A stretch of 64,000 bases of DNA from Dryocosmus kuriphilus (GCA_038277395.1 CM076192.1:126553470-126617469), one strand, 5' to 3'. Positions 11,215 through 22,581 are shown, counted from the stretch's first letter. The notes: generated from the sequence alone by a model not told the origin. Numbers and translations are program-made.

Positions 11215-14200
11215 TTAGCCGCTATCGTTGGTAACGCCTATAAAACTCCGGACGATGCGGCAGGTGTTAAGCAATATCGCCTTCTGTATAAGATGTAAAA
11301 ATTTCCCAGCTCCCAGGTCTTCCAAGTGGTGGATGCATCTCACGTGAACGTTCCCTGTGGAGGAGATTACTACCGGGTGAAGGGTGACCTTCTTCACCCT
11401 CCACACGGCCATGATCTCCTGCCGCAACTCCGCATACTTCTGGATCTTCTCAGTGTATCGAAGTTGTGTATTGTGGTTTAAGGGAACACTAATGTCAATA
11501 TTTCTGACATGTTGCTCATGTTTGTTCCACCAGAGGACGTCTGGGCGATTATGCTTGACCAGGTGGTCTATCAGGATAGTCCTGTCCCAGCAGAGGAGAT
11601 GATGTTCGTTCTCTAGTACTCTTACAGGGGAGTATTTATAATAAGGCTTACGTTCCTCTAGCAAACCAAGATTTAGAACAATCTGTTGGTGGATAATCCC
11701 TGCAGCATCATTGTGTCTGCGGGTATATTCTTGCGAGGCAAGCATCATACAGCCATCAATGATGTATTCGATTGTCTCATTTGGATTACCACAGAGGCGG
11801 CATTTATCAATGACCGCCTTAAAATTGAGGACATGCTTTTGGTAGTTCCTCGTGTTCATTACTCCATCTTGGATAGCAATAACGAACCCCTCCGCATCCG
11901 GAAAAAGTTCTCCCCGCTTTAGCCAGAGGTTTGAAGCATTAGTATCTACGCATGGAAGATCTAGTATTTGAGGGTGCTTTCCATGCAGTTGCTTACCACG
12001 CCATTGAGCATTAAGTTGTTCAACAGTTAGGTGTCCGATGTTTTTCTAATCAGCAACTGCAAGCTTAAGAGAAGTGTACAGGTCTACTCTACAGATGTAG
12101 TCGTAGAGCGGGATATTCGTCCTGTTGAGGAAGTATTCGCGTAGCTGTGTAACCTGTGAGTCACAAAGCCGTCGAACGTCCAAAACCCCTCTACACCCAA
12201 GCTTGCGCGGTAGGACTATACTCTGCACAGCCGTCCTCTCGTGATGCATCCGATGCTCAGACATTTTCACGCCGATGATTCGGTTTAAAGCCTCAAGATC
12301 TGTTTTAGACCACAATAATAACCCAAAGCAGTATGTTAGGAGAGGGATAGCAAAGGTTTTAATTGCCTTGGTGATGTTCTTAGCAGTGAGACCGGTAGAC
12401 ATGATCGAACTCAATCGTCCCGAAAAGGAAGCCTTAAGTGCCTTTTTCATTGCAGACAGGAGTGGTCCTCTTGCCTGCAATATACCGAGATACCTATACG
12501 ACTCCCCAACAATCATCATCTGTACTAGATCATGATCATCCGCCTCCAGTGGTGTGATGATCTCTCCACGGGATAAATGCAGTTTCCTGCATTTATCCAG
12601 GCCTAGATTCATCCTGATGTCGCTGGAAAACTGCAGTAAGATGTTGAGAGAGTCTTTTAAGGTCATCCATATAAAGGAGGTGAGTGAGCTGAGATTCAGA
12701 CAGTTCCGCCATAATATAGAAACCCATAGGACGTGGTGTAAGTGTCCTGCTTAAAGGGTTTAAGGCTAAACAGAACCATAAAGAACTGAAACAGTCACCA
12801 TGGAAGATGCCTCGTTTAATTGACAAGGACTGAGTGTACCTCGCGGCTTCACGTCTAAAACACCTGATTTTCGTGCACCAGGTGCTCATTGCGTGATCCA
12901 GAAGTTGAATCACGCGTGGAAAGATCTTATATATCGTTAGAACCTCAAGCAAATAATCGTGGGGCACCGAGGGAAAAGCCTGTTTATAGTCAATGTGGGC
13001 CATGTGGAAATTACGTTGGTGGTGCTTCGCATGCAACACGGCCGCAGTGTCAATTGTAACCAAGTCCTTGCAACCACGGGGGCCTCGACAGCAACCCTTT
13101 TGTTCTTGTGTGAGGACGTTGTTCTCCTCGCAATGTTTATAGATGCCCTCGGATATAATAGCCGTGAGACACTTGTAGAGTGTGGAAAGGCAGGCAATTG
13201 GTCGATAGTCTTTAGGACTATTAGGATCTGGTTCTTTGGTATCATATACGTGACTCCCTCCGTCATGAAGGAAGGCATAAGTTCCGGATTGTCTAGAATG
13301 GCATGAAGAGCGCCTGCAAGGACGGGGTGCAAAGCCACCAGATACTTGTACCAGAAACTGTGTGGCGAGTCAGCTTCTGTGCCCGATTGCCCTTTCTAAA
13401 TTGGTACAACTGGCCAAGTTCAGCTCTCATTTTGCTGACTTCGTATTGAAGCCTAAACTTCCACGGAGGATCTGACTTACTCCTGGGGAAGTAGGTGTTG
13501 TTTCCCCTAGGCTTGATTTTGATGCTCAACGTCCTGGCACACGCGACGGCAGCGCAATATGCAATAGTCTGCAACTGCTGTAAGCTCATGTCTTGACGCA
13601 GGAACAGAGGCAATATATGGTTGTTTAAGCTGCCAACTAACCGGAGAAGGTCGTTGTTAATCCTAAATTTTGGAAGACAACTCCTTTTGGATGGTTCCTG
13701 TTCCGTTTACTCTATGATGGCATCAGTGAAGTACCCTAAAAGACGCAAGCTCTCCTCATTGAGCTCTTCAATCGGGTCCGCAAGGTCCTGGTCCGCGGGG
13801 TGAAGCCCTAAAGACTGACAACTATGTGACAGTCTTCGTTCCACATCCCCCGGGTCAAGCTCCTGGCCATTTGTAGCGTCTTGTATTTCAGGCAGAATCT
13901 CCGGCTCGGCCGCCTCTATGGGGCTCATTTCGGGAAGCGCAAGTTGTTGTTGCACTCGCCTCTTGATATTTTTAATTTCGACCACGGAAAGGAGCTTACG
14001 ACGCTCAACTGAGTGAAATTGGTCAGCTAGATGTTGGGGGGTCACCCTCGAAGCCAAATCCGGATGAAGGTCTCTGAAGAGACGATGTTGCTCATACGTC
14101 ACAACCCCCCCCCCCCCCCGCGAAAAAAGCTTCAGAGTGAAATCTGACCTCATCCTTATTCATGGTTTTCCATGATATCCGCTTTCTGGTCTGTGTACCC

Positions 14201-14633
14201 ACCTGTTGTTGTTGGAGTGCGGTTTCAACCTCAGATCTTATTCGGCTGATGGTTTTTCTGTGCAGGAGATTCTCCTGAGTTATCAAAAGTATTCTCCGAC
14301 TAAGGTCATCTCCTGTTACTGTCGGTAATTCCGGAAATCTCGCCACAAATTTTCGGCGAAAGGCTATCCCGTCCTGTGAAGCAGTGGTCGCACCTAACTC
14401 ATTTTCAAATTTGCAGCGCATCAAACACTCATCATGCTGAGGTTGAAAGTTGATGCGCTGCTGCGACATTCCTGCTGAAGTGGTCGGACGTTCAGCATCG
14501 CCCGAAGCATCATCAGCAGTTGTGCCTGGTGACATGGTACCTGTCGCCTTTTCCCGATGTTCTGGCTGGACAGAATTTTCTTCGGGTGACATGTACCGAG
14601 TTTCCTGTCCATCACGTAACTCGCCGTTGTCAT
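11215..14633 (-). pseudogene. Dong/R4-type ORF: N-terminal region, RT and REL endonuclease, broken
   Basis: Reading pieces lie in order on the minus strand: 14592-14092, 14153-13707, 13613-13293, 13338-12937, 13063-12593, 12666-12046 and 11859-11215. Several frame changes separate them, including one in the C-run at 14105-14119. The reverse transcriptase shows DYKQAFPSVPHDYLL, then RGIFHGDCFSSLWFCLALNP and the catalytic box THLLYMDDLK. The C-terminal part has the zinc motif CRLCGNPNETIEYIIDGC followed by RHN, and the endonuclease core HNRPDVLWW...NIDISVP, typical of the PD-(D/E)xK endonucleases of the R2/R4 group. It would perform target-primed reverse transcription at a preferred site. The copy is not functional. 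Confidence 0.85.
14105..14119. repeat. C homopolymer, 15 bases
   Basis: The run breaks the reading frame of the Dong/R4-like ORF. The frames on either side share the sense of the same protein. Confidence 0.9.
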
Positions 14634-15457
14634 CCCGAATATTTACACCTCCAGCGGTGTTATTAGGGGGGACCCGACGATCTTCGGGTAGCGACCACCG
14701 CTTAATAAAGTTCTTAAAATTTTTTCATAAGGGTTTTTTTTAGCTAGGGAAAGGGAGGTCCGCCCCCGCAGAGCCCCGCATGCGAGGGTAAGGTCTAAAT
14801 ACTCTAGGAGGCGACCCTGTTTCCTAGAGATACCGTTTATGACACCACATCCCTGGTGCCATGCAGTCTTAAGCCCGGTAGTTCACACCCATGACTTGGG
14901 GGTTATTCCTTCGGGACCATCCCTGGACCATTGTCCGCGACTGCTTATTTAACTTTGTAGCCATATTCAGCAGAATTCCTTGGTCCAGGACTCCTCTATC
15001 CGCAACCTGAGGACGTAAAAGTCTATTTTAGGCACTTTTACCAAAAATTATGTTTTGTTTCAACTTTTGCAAAAATCGATTTATTATGACTTATAAATAA
15101 ATTAGAAAGTGGCGGAAAGCGGTATTTCAAACAACTTTTTATCAAAAATGTTACTTTTCCGACTTAAAAAATCATTTTTGGCAAAAGTGCCTAAACTAGG
15201 GTTTTAAAAGCACTTTAATTAACATATTTTATTAATATATTATATAACAAATATTATTTCGCGAATCGAATTATGCAATTTTTACATATAATTGTAGCGT
15301 TGACGAAACATGGTTATGTTTTGATTTGACGGGTGACTTGAGACTTTGAGGCTATGGAGACGTCTCTGATCGGAGGTGGCGGCGCTGCACGGCAAGACCT
15401 TGAACCACGATGAATTTTAAATTCATTTTCTAAAAGTCATTTTATTTTAGATTTAAA

Positions 15458-15909
15458 ATGAGTCATTCAAAATGCTCCAGCTATAGCTGGTCAGTGATAA
15501 AATTTGCTCTGCAAAATAATACTCAAGAATTATTATTGCAATTTCTAAGACGTCATGGTGTCATTTCTTGGACAAAAATTTGCACGAATTGCGAAAATCA
15601 ATGCATATTGAGCCCTAATTTGATTTTGCGTTGTGCACGATAAAAAGTAGAAGCGGGAACAAGAAAAAAAAGATAATCAAATGCAATTTTCATCAAAGTA
15701 TTCGAAATAATATATTTTTGGAAGGATCTCATTTAACTATTGAAGAAATTTGTTTACTTGTTGCTGTAGAAACGACGATGAATCCACCAAGAGTTGATTA
15801 TTTATGTAATGAATTCCAATTAGCTTGTGACGCTTCTATTTTTGTGGTCTCCGTAAATAGCGCACTATGGACCCTAATCACGATAAATAAAGCTAGACTA
15901 CTTCTTTAA
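15458..15909 (+). pseudogene. Merlin transposase, N-terminal part
   Basis: The frame from ATG 15458 (MSHSKCSSYSWSVIKFALQ) contains a CxxC pair (KICTNCENQC) and ends at 15643. A shifted frame from about 15631 continues with FFLEGSHL-like sequence (NIFLEGSHLTIEEICLLVAV) and CNEFQLACDAS before losing similarity near 15845, where TCCGTAAATA could be a splice donor. Merlin transposases have this arrangement: a cysteine-containing N-terminal region before the DDE domain. The rest of the gene resumes at about 18471. Confidence 0.65.
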
Positions 15910-16920
15910 TTTAAAAAATACTAATTTAAACATTTCTAGATCTCAAATATAATAAATAGTCGGGCGCCAGTCCTTTCTTGGGAAAAGGATGGGCTTATGT
16001 GACCAAAGAGAGCAAGGGGCGATAAAATAAACGGAACCTATGTTCCAAAGGGAAAAGGGCACAACTTACTGAGTGCTAAGCGTCCCAGGCCAAGAGGCTA
16101 AAGATACGCGGAACCTACGTTCCAAAACAAAATGAAAAGCACCTCACGGAACCTGTGTTCCAAAACTAAAAAGAAAACACCCTGAACGCCAAGTATCTCA
16201 GCCAAAAAGACAAAATTAGCCTCACAAACTTCGGTCAGACGGCCACACCCTGATCATTTAAATAAACCAAACCAAAGAAAATTATGTAAAAGAAAAAAAA
16301 AATAAAAAGGTATTCGAGGATAAGACACAAAAAAAAAGAAGAACCAAATGACAACTAACTAGATGTACTGAAAAATAAAAGATACACAAAAAAATGAAGT
16401 AACCGACAAATAAAATCTCAAAATACCAAAGTTAGGGTCAGCAAAAACAACTAGCTCAGCCTAAACACACGGTGGTAGAGGGGCGGGTTACGTAATTACA
16501 AAGCTCACTTATTAAATATAGTAATTAGCAACAATTTATTCAATTCCTTAAAAGTGAAAAATTTTACAATGGGTCGATTACTGGAAGTCATAAGGGAACA
16601 ACAGAATTGCGAACAAAAGAAACACTACTATTAGCTCGAACAGCAAAAAAAAATAACACAGTGGTCATGACAGCGAATGAAATCTTAAGCATACGGCAAA
16701 GCTCACAATTAGTTAGGGGACCGCAGCAGCACACATGATAATAAAATGTTATATAAGTCGCCACTCGGGAAGGGTCGCAAAAAAAAAAGATAGGGGCAAC
16801 AAAGATAAGTAAGTTACATAACTGAGTCGCAAAATTATGGTTAACACAGTAATTTCGGGGTCAAGTCAAATTAAATTAAAATTAACCTAAGTTACGGGGT
16901 CTAATGTGACACTAAAATTT

Positions 16921-16936
16921 GGGGGGGGGGGGGGGG
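16921..16936. repeat. G homopolymer, 16 bases
   Basis: Repeated at 62192-62207 in the second copy of this region. Confidence 0.9.
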
Positions 16937-17920
16937 CTGGGTAGAAAATTAAAGAGAAGGAGGACGGGGAATTTCGTAAGCTCGGGGAAGTACTCATCTA
17001 AATTTAAAATACAAAAAAAAGGGCATCACTATTTTGGGGAAGGTACGCAACTGAATCGTCAAGTAAAAGGGGTTTTCATAAATTCAGGGAGGGTACGCAA
17101 CTGAATTTTAAATACAAAAAAAAAAATGTGGGTCGAATCGCAATTAGGGTCGGAGGAATTTTGGAACACACATTTCAGGTCAGAAAGGTCAAATACAAAA
17201 TTATTCATTGGGCACTTACGGAAACATCGTGGCGACTATTCCGGCATTCGGCACTCCGGATTATAATGGGGTTTACAGCCACATTTTTACAAAGAAATCA
17301 CTGATATAATTATTACTGAATGGTTTAGCCAAGGAGTTGTAGTAATTAGGTATTAACAAAAAGGAAGATATAAATATATTGTGAGAAGAAAATTGAGTAA
17401 ATTGTCCCTGGTATCTGGCTAAAACATTCTACGAAAACGTGGTCCTACCTTTCTTTGTGGCCGACGGGAAAGACCCTCGTGTTCATACTTCGGTTCACAA
17501 CACTAAGAGAGCGTCTACCGCGCTTACCAGGCAATAAATATAACGTGAGGAATTTACAAAATTGGGGAAGGGCTGGTGCGTGTACGCCTAATTCCTATGA
17601 TTCGCAACGATCGAGAGAAGGATAGCTGGTGAGGTCCGCTTCCGATTCGTCCATCCCATCTTCCTGTCCTTTCTCCGCCGGTCCTTATCAGCCGCCGTTG
17701 GGGAAGAGAGAGATTCCGAAGTCCTCCGTACTAGGCTAAGTGAGAGGGTAAAGTCGTACTATTCCTACTTTTCATAGCTGGCTGTATCCTGGTATCAAAG
17801 TGGAGAGTGAAGAGCCCCTCTCTCCCTGCTGCAGTCAAGGAGTGAGCCATCCCATGCTCCCAAGAAAAGAGGGAAAACACAAAAAAAAATGTCTGTACTC
17901 AACAGAATAATAACTTTTAG

Positions 17921-18121
17921 ACGAAATCACCTATTCTTAATTAGAATTTTGTAGTGACCGCCCGGTCAATCCTCACCAGGAACTTGCCTTGGGTCTCAGA
18001 TAACCAAAAAAAATAATCATAAATTTGCAAGCGAAATTACCTATTCCTAAGCAGAATTTTGTAGTAACCGCTACGGTCGATCCTCACCAGGAACTTTCCT
18101 TGGGTCTCAGATAACCAAAAG
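17921..18121. repeat. 109-bp direct duplication
   Basis: Both units carry GAATTTTGTAGTRACCG, TCCTCACCAGGAACTT and CTTGGGTCTCAGATAACC (starting near 17944 and 18053). The duplication is preserved in the second copy at about 63211-63415. Confidence 0.85.
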
Positions 18122-18470
18122 ATAATGTACTCCAGGAGTTATGTGGGGACTTGTCATGCGAAGATATGCTGAAGGTGAAGGTGGCGGTGGATCCAATCAA
18201 ACACTTTCGTGGTTGGCGGGGCCTCTGCAACCCTCACTCGAGACACCGGAATCACCAAATTTTTACAAAAACAAAAAAATTAAAACAGCCCTAATTCTTA
18301 AAAATTAAAAATAAAATACACAAAATAAAATGATAAAATAAATAAATAAAACATAGGATAAGATGTAATCTAAAAAAATATATATATTACAAAAAAGAGG
18401 AGTGCCGAATTTTCTGCCCTCCATGTAGACACGAGGGTTTTCGATAACATTAATACTTTAAATTGAATTT

Positions 18471-19134
18471 GTGAGTTGCAGAAAATCTGCAACGTCACAA
18501 GCTAGACAAAGTGTCATTGATTGGCTTAGCTTTTTACGTGAAGTGTTTGTGCATTGGGCTATTAGAAATAGTGATGTTTTATTGGGGGGCAAAGATAAGA
18601 TTGTGGAGATTGACGAGGCTAAATTTGGAAATCGTAAGTTTAATAAAGGGCGCATTATTGATGGGAAATGTTTATATGGTGGTTCTGAACGAGAGAGTAA
18701 AAACATTTTTTTTTGTCATTCCAAATCGCACAAAAGAAATACTTTTGCAAATTATTAAGGAACGGATTTTGCCCGACACAACAATCAGATCAGATTGTTG
18801 GAAAGCCTACGATTGTCTGAGTGATGAAGGCTTCAAGCACTTGAGTGTAAATCATTTAATCAATTTTGTTGACCCAATGTCCAAACCACATACGCAAAAT
18901 ATAAAGCGAACTTGGAGAGAGGCTCGAGCGCATGTTCCTAAATATGGTCGCAAAGATGTTCATTATGCGGGTTACATTGCAAAATTTTATTTTGAGCGCA
19001 AATTTAAAAATCACACTGAGCGAAGTCACGAAATTATTACGGCAATTGGCGAATTATATAATCCTGAAAATGTAAACAATTTGAATATACATGACAATGT
19101 AGAAGAAGAAAACTCACACTCTGAGGTTGAATAA
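18471..19134 (+). pseudogene. Merlin transposase, DDE (ISXO2-like) domain
   Basis: Sequence from 18471 reads QARQSVIDWLSFLREV, then the first catalytic Asp in KIVEIDEAKFGNRKF. A run of T at about 18707-18715 shifts the frame, and the second frame continues with VIPNRTKEILLQIIKERILP, the second Asp in RSDCWKAYDCL and a C-terminal part ending in an acidic tail at 19134. The third acidic position expected in HTQNIE-type motifs is a lysine here (HTQNIKRTWRE), so the catalytic triad is incomplete. In active Merlin elements this domain cuts and pastes the element with 8-9 bp target duplications. Split, frameshifted and with E to K, this copy should be dead. Confidence 0.85.
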
Positions 19135-19630
19135 TATGTATACCAAAAACATTAGTAAAACTGTCATAATATATTTTTTTAATTCATATATTGTGTTACA
19201 TATATTTTATTTATCTTGGATAATTTTTGAATTTTATTACCAAAGAATTAATTGATTAATTGAAAAATGTTACGTATTTTTCATTAAAGTAAAAATAAGC
19301 CGACAGAGATTGTAAAGATTGTAATTATGTATTTTTGAAGATGCAATAAAATCTGCAAACCAGTAGTATTTTTTTTATTTAATTCTAGAGAGGGGAAATG
19401 AGAGAATTGGAAATTTTTAATATTATTTCGAACAGATTTTTAAAACTATTTTTTTAAAAGGCAGGTACAATTTGAGCTCGTTTTAAAAATTTGCTAGTTT
19501 TTTCAAATCGAGCCCAAACCTTCCCCGCCTTTTTGGAAGGGAGAAACTTTTTCTTAAAAAAAGGTGGGTAAGGTTAGGCTTGTTTAAATTAAATTTCACA
19601 ATTAATTTAATTGTCGGTTAGGAAAGAAGG

Positions 19631-19800
19631 TTTTCTTCAGGTTAGGCGCAGCACCTTAGATACGTTCAAGAAGTGTCAAAGGAGTGAAAAAGCTCAAAAA
19701 AGTTCAAGTTTTTTGTGCTTTTTGTGCAATTAAATAATAGAAAAAAACACTCTTTCAACGAATGTAAGGTCCTGCGCCTAACCTGAAGAAAATTGTCACT
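19631..19800. repeat. inverted repeat with ~28-bp arms
   Basis: TTTTCTTCAGGTTAGGCGCA followed by GCACCTTA at about 19631 is matched in reverse complement by TAAGGTCCTGCGCCTAACCT and GAAGAAAA at about 19768-19795. The loop is about 105 bases. It lies in the Merlin 3' non-coding region. Confidence 0.8.
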
Positions 19801-19875
19801 GCAGTCATTTTTTGTGCACCTTTTTTCAAAAGAAGGCGGGTAAAAAAGTATCTTTTAGATCAGATAGAAGTACCC

Positions 19876-20024
19876 AACATCCCCCGACCCCTTTTCCAGC
19901 TGGTTTTCTCCCTTTCTCACTGACCTCTGTGGTGGTGCGGAACAGAGTTCATTAATGATGAACCACCGTGCAGGTGAGTGAGAAAGGGAGAAACCCAGCT
20001 GGAAAAGGGGTTGGGGGATGTTGG
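19876..20024. repeat. inverted repeat with ~45-bp arms
   Basis: The arm ACATCCCCCGACCCCTTTTC continues through CCAGCTGG and TCTCCCTTTCTCAC. The other arm is its near-perfect complement ending GGGGGATGT. The loop is about 55 bases and contains a smaller pairing (GGTGGTGCGG / GAACCACC). It could be a small nested MITE inside Merlin. Confidence 0.8.
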
Positions 20025-20520
20025 GAGGAGTTCCGGTCACGCTCCGACCAGTGGCTGACAAACTTACAGAGGTTAGTTCACGATATTTGTTTATAAAAAA
20101 AAAAATTGTTTAAAAAACCTTCCCTCTCTTTTTTTATCTAAGTTGTTTGTATTATTTTTAATAAAATTCGGTTTATAACGATTTTATGACAGCGAAATGT
20201 GGTGAGCTTAATGGTTCTTACGTAGCCAACAATATTTAACGGCTAATTTTAAAAAGTGAATTTAAAATTCATCGTGGTTCCTGATCTTGCCGTGCAGCCC
20301 CGCCACCTCCGATCAGGGACCTCTCCATAGTCTCAAAGTCTCCAGTCACCCGTCACATCAAAACAACATTTTTGATAAACAAATTATTCGAAATACCGTT
20401 TTCCGCCACTTTCTAATTTATTTATAAGTCATAATCAACCGATTTTTGCAAAAGATGAAAAAAAAACGTAATTTTTGGTAAAAGTGCCTAAACTAGACTT
20501 TTACCATTATTATTATTCTT

Positions 20521-20800
20521 AATGCCAGTGCAGGGCCTGGAGCACCAATGTAGGGTCTGTAGCATCAATGTAGGGTAAGGCCTGGAGCATGAATGTAGGT
20601 TTAAATGTAGACATTGTAGACCCTACTTTGACGCTAAACATGGAAAAAGGAAGATTTAGAACATTTTCAGCGTCAAAGTGGGGTCAAAATTGAAGTAAAA
20701 TCGCTACTTATTTATAAACTACTTTACTGCTCACTGCGCCTACGTAAGGTAGGAGTTACAGGATCAAAGTAGGGCTTAAATTTCGACTCGGGCGGCCGCT
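20521..20800. repeat. CCTACTTTGA-rich repeat, right inverted partner
   Basis: It carries AATGTAGGGT, TCAAAGTAGGG and TCAAAGTGGGG motifs. The right edge (AGGGCTTAAATTTCGACTCG followed by GGCGG) is the complement of the edge at about 7735. Confidence 0.6.
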
Positions 20801-21380
20801 TGCTCATTGTCCGGCCGAACGATGGAGGGGAGGTCAGCTCGATGCTTGGTTGGCCACAGGATGCCAATCGGAGAGTCTGTTTGAGTAGATGCGAGGTAGA
20901 GCGCCAAGCTGCTCTCTCATTGGGTGGAACCCCGCACTAATCAGTGGACTCTTCCGAGGGAAACGCGAGGTGGAAGGCCAAACAGTTCGCTGGTTGGCTA
21001 GCTTTTGCAGCGCAGATTCTCCACTCTCTCCCGCTGATGCCATGGACTGACATACAGATTTTCTTAAGGAGAAATTTTACTCTGCCTAAAATTACGGAGT
21101 CCTATGCAAAAAATACATAATTCCTCTATATTTAAATGGTACCTACTCATATGAATGAATGCCGAAATTAACATAGATATTAAAATGAATATGTAGCCAT
21201 TACGTAATATCAATGAATACATAGCACTACGATAGTACTTAATAATGTATATTTTTTGATAAAGGTTAAGATGGTAGAGCGCTTACATTTAATACGCATA
21301 CGAACGTTAAACTTTTGATATGATGAAAATCTATAATCGTAATACAACATAAGGATAGTACATAAAATCCTATAGATTAA
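20801..21380. other. intergenic, nothing assigned
   Basis: A GC-richer stretch (20800-21050) followed by AT-rich sequence. A 69-codon minus frame at 20834-21043 has no recognisable features. Confidence 0.4.
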
Positions 21381-21381
21381 A

Positions 21382-22078
21382 AATTAGAGAGAAAACTAGA
21401 GTGTAGGAAAATTTGTGGTCCGAGAGCCAATCAGAGAGCGTGGAAAGAGTTTCGGGAGTTTGATTGGCCCGTTGGGTTTTAATGGCGAGTATTGCTATTT
21501 CTCTTCGGTTTCTCGTAAAAGTTTGTAAAATGGAAACCATAGAGGTAATAGATAATTAATATTTGAAAGTAAAAATGAGAAAAATAACAATAGAAAATAA
21601 AACATGAGAAAAGGAATCTAGGTGATAGAGAAAATAGAATGTAGAGGTGACTGTGGGAAGAATTGGGTCCCGCGAGCCAATCAGAGAGAGTGGTATGAGT
21701 TTCGGCAGTTTGATTGGCACGCTGGGTTTCAATGGCAAGTATCGCTATTTCTCTTCGGTTTCTCGTAAGAGTTTGCAAAGTGAAAACCGTGGAGGTAATA
21801 GGTAATTAATATTTAAAAGTAAAAATGAGAAAAATAAAAATAGAAAATAAAACATGAGAAAAAGAATAGGCTATAGATAAAATAGGATGTAGAGGTAACC
21901 GTGGGAAAAATTGGGTCCCGCGAGTTAATCAGAGAGCGTGGAATGAGTTTCGGCAGTTTGATCGGCCCGTTGGATTTCAATGTCGAGTATCGCTATTTTT
22001 CTACGGTTTCTCGTAAGAGTTTGTAAAATGGAAACCGTGGAGGTAATAGGTAATTAATATTTAAAAGTAAAAATGAGA
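21382..22078. repeat. 249-bp tandem repeat, about 2.8 copies
   Basis: Units are aligned by GAGCCAATCAGAGAG (21424, 21673) and GAGTTAATCAGAGAG (21922), an exact 249-base period. Each unit contains GTTTGATTGG and GTTTCTCGTAA...GTAATAG. Reading frames in it are repeat artefacts. Confidence 0.9.
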
Positions 22079-22080
22079 AA

Positions 22081-22410
22081 ACTTTGTTAATTTCAAATAA
22101 CCTCGCACTGACCTTGAACGTTACAATTGACCTACGACTTGGGTACGTACGTGGACGTAGAATTTTTCGCTCTATCGATTGCAGACGTAAAAATATGGGG
22201 TTTCCATTTAAAAAAGCAAAGTTGACCCTCAAAAAGCCATGAAGGTCAACTTCAAGGTCAAAACGAAGGTCACCATTGAATTCCTCGTTGAAATTTACTT
22301 CAGGAATGACCTTCACTTTTTTGAAAAATATTTTAACTGAGGAAATATCCAACCGTCCCGAGATTTTTTAGACACCCTGTATAATAACAATAATAATAAT
22401 AATAATATTA
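22081..22410. repeat. AAGGTCA-rich repeat ending ACACCCTGTATA, plus (AAT)n
   Basis: AAGGTCAACTTCAAGGTCAA and related AGGTCA/TGACCT motifs are dense here. The right edge GACACCCTGTATA resembles the end of a mariner-type MITE and is followed by AATAAT repeats (22380-22410). The sequence has no reading frame of note. Confidence 0.5.
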
Positions 22411-22581
22411 GTAATAATGATATCGATAACAATAAGGACGTTGATAGTATTATTTAATCAAGCAACGAGCAAAGTGGCGTTGGAAAAACTCCGTGAGCCA
22501 ATCACGAGAAAATTGAGAGGTGCGAGCCAATCACGGAGCGAGAGCAAATAACTACGTTTCTACAAAAATGGACGGCACCTC

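Larger units (their letters stand above)
10455..15010 (-). mobile_element. Dong/R4-type non-LTR retrotransposon, decayed
   Basis: A minus-strand element of about 4.5 kb with a reverse transcriptase followed by a restriction-like endonuclease. It has an untranslated 3' region (10455-11214) next to (ATT)n and a 5' region up to about 15010, where the Merlin terminus begins. A short ATT run is present again just beyond the Merlin (20508-20517), as expected if the retrotransposon entered an ATT/TAA tract and Merlin later landed near its 5' end. Boundaries are approximate. Confidence 0.7.
15910..18470. repeat. 2.6-kb insert or giant intron inside Merlin
   Basis: This is non-coding sequence with its own features: three GGAACCTRYGTTCC palindromic boxes (16032-16049, 16109-16126, 16147-16164), a 16-base G run at 16921-16936, A-rich stretches, and a tandem duplication of about 109 bases (about 17921-18121). 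It ends in TTGAATTTGTGAGTTGCAG, a plausible splice acceptor, directly before the second transposase part. The same sequence with the same junction to transposase is found again at 61645-63795, so the insert travels with the element. It may be an intron enlarged by another repeat, or an old insertion that was copied with Merlin. Confidence 0.6.
15015..20504 (+). mobile_element. Merlin (IS1016/ISXO2-type) DNA transposon with long inverted repeats
   Basis: The outer ends read GTAAAAGTCTATTTTAGGCAC (15015) and its complement (20504). Inverted similarity continues to about 15440 on the left and 20238 on the right, including the GC-rich stretch GGCGCTGCACGGCAAGA / TCTTGCCGTGCAGCCCCGCC. The left arm carries an extra inverted copy of the terminus at about 15182-15210, making a small palindrome of about 195 bases. 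No 8-9 bp target duplication could be matched at these ends. The transposase gene is split by 2.6 kb of unrelated sequence. Confidence 0.8.

Noticed and set aside
15007..20512. 8-bp target duplication for Merlin
   Set aside because: The flanks CTGAGGAC and CATTATTA do not match, so the exact ends remain uncertain.
21479..22352. Minus-strand frames in the 249-bp repeat region
   Set aside because: They follow the tandem repeat, overlap one another and show no protein-like conservation between units.
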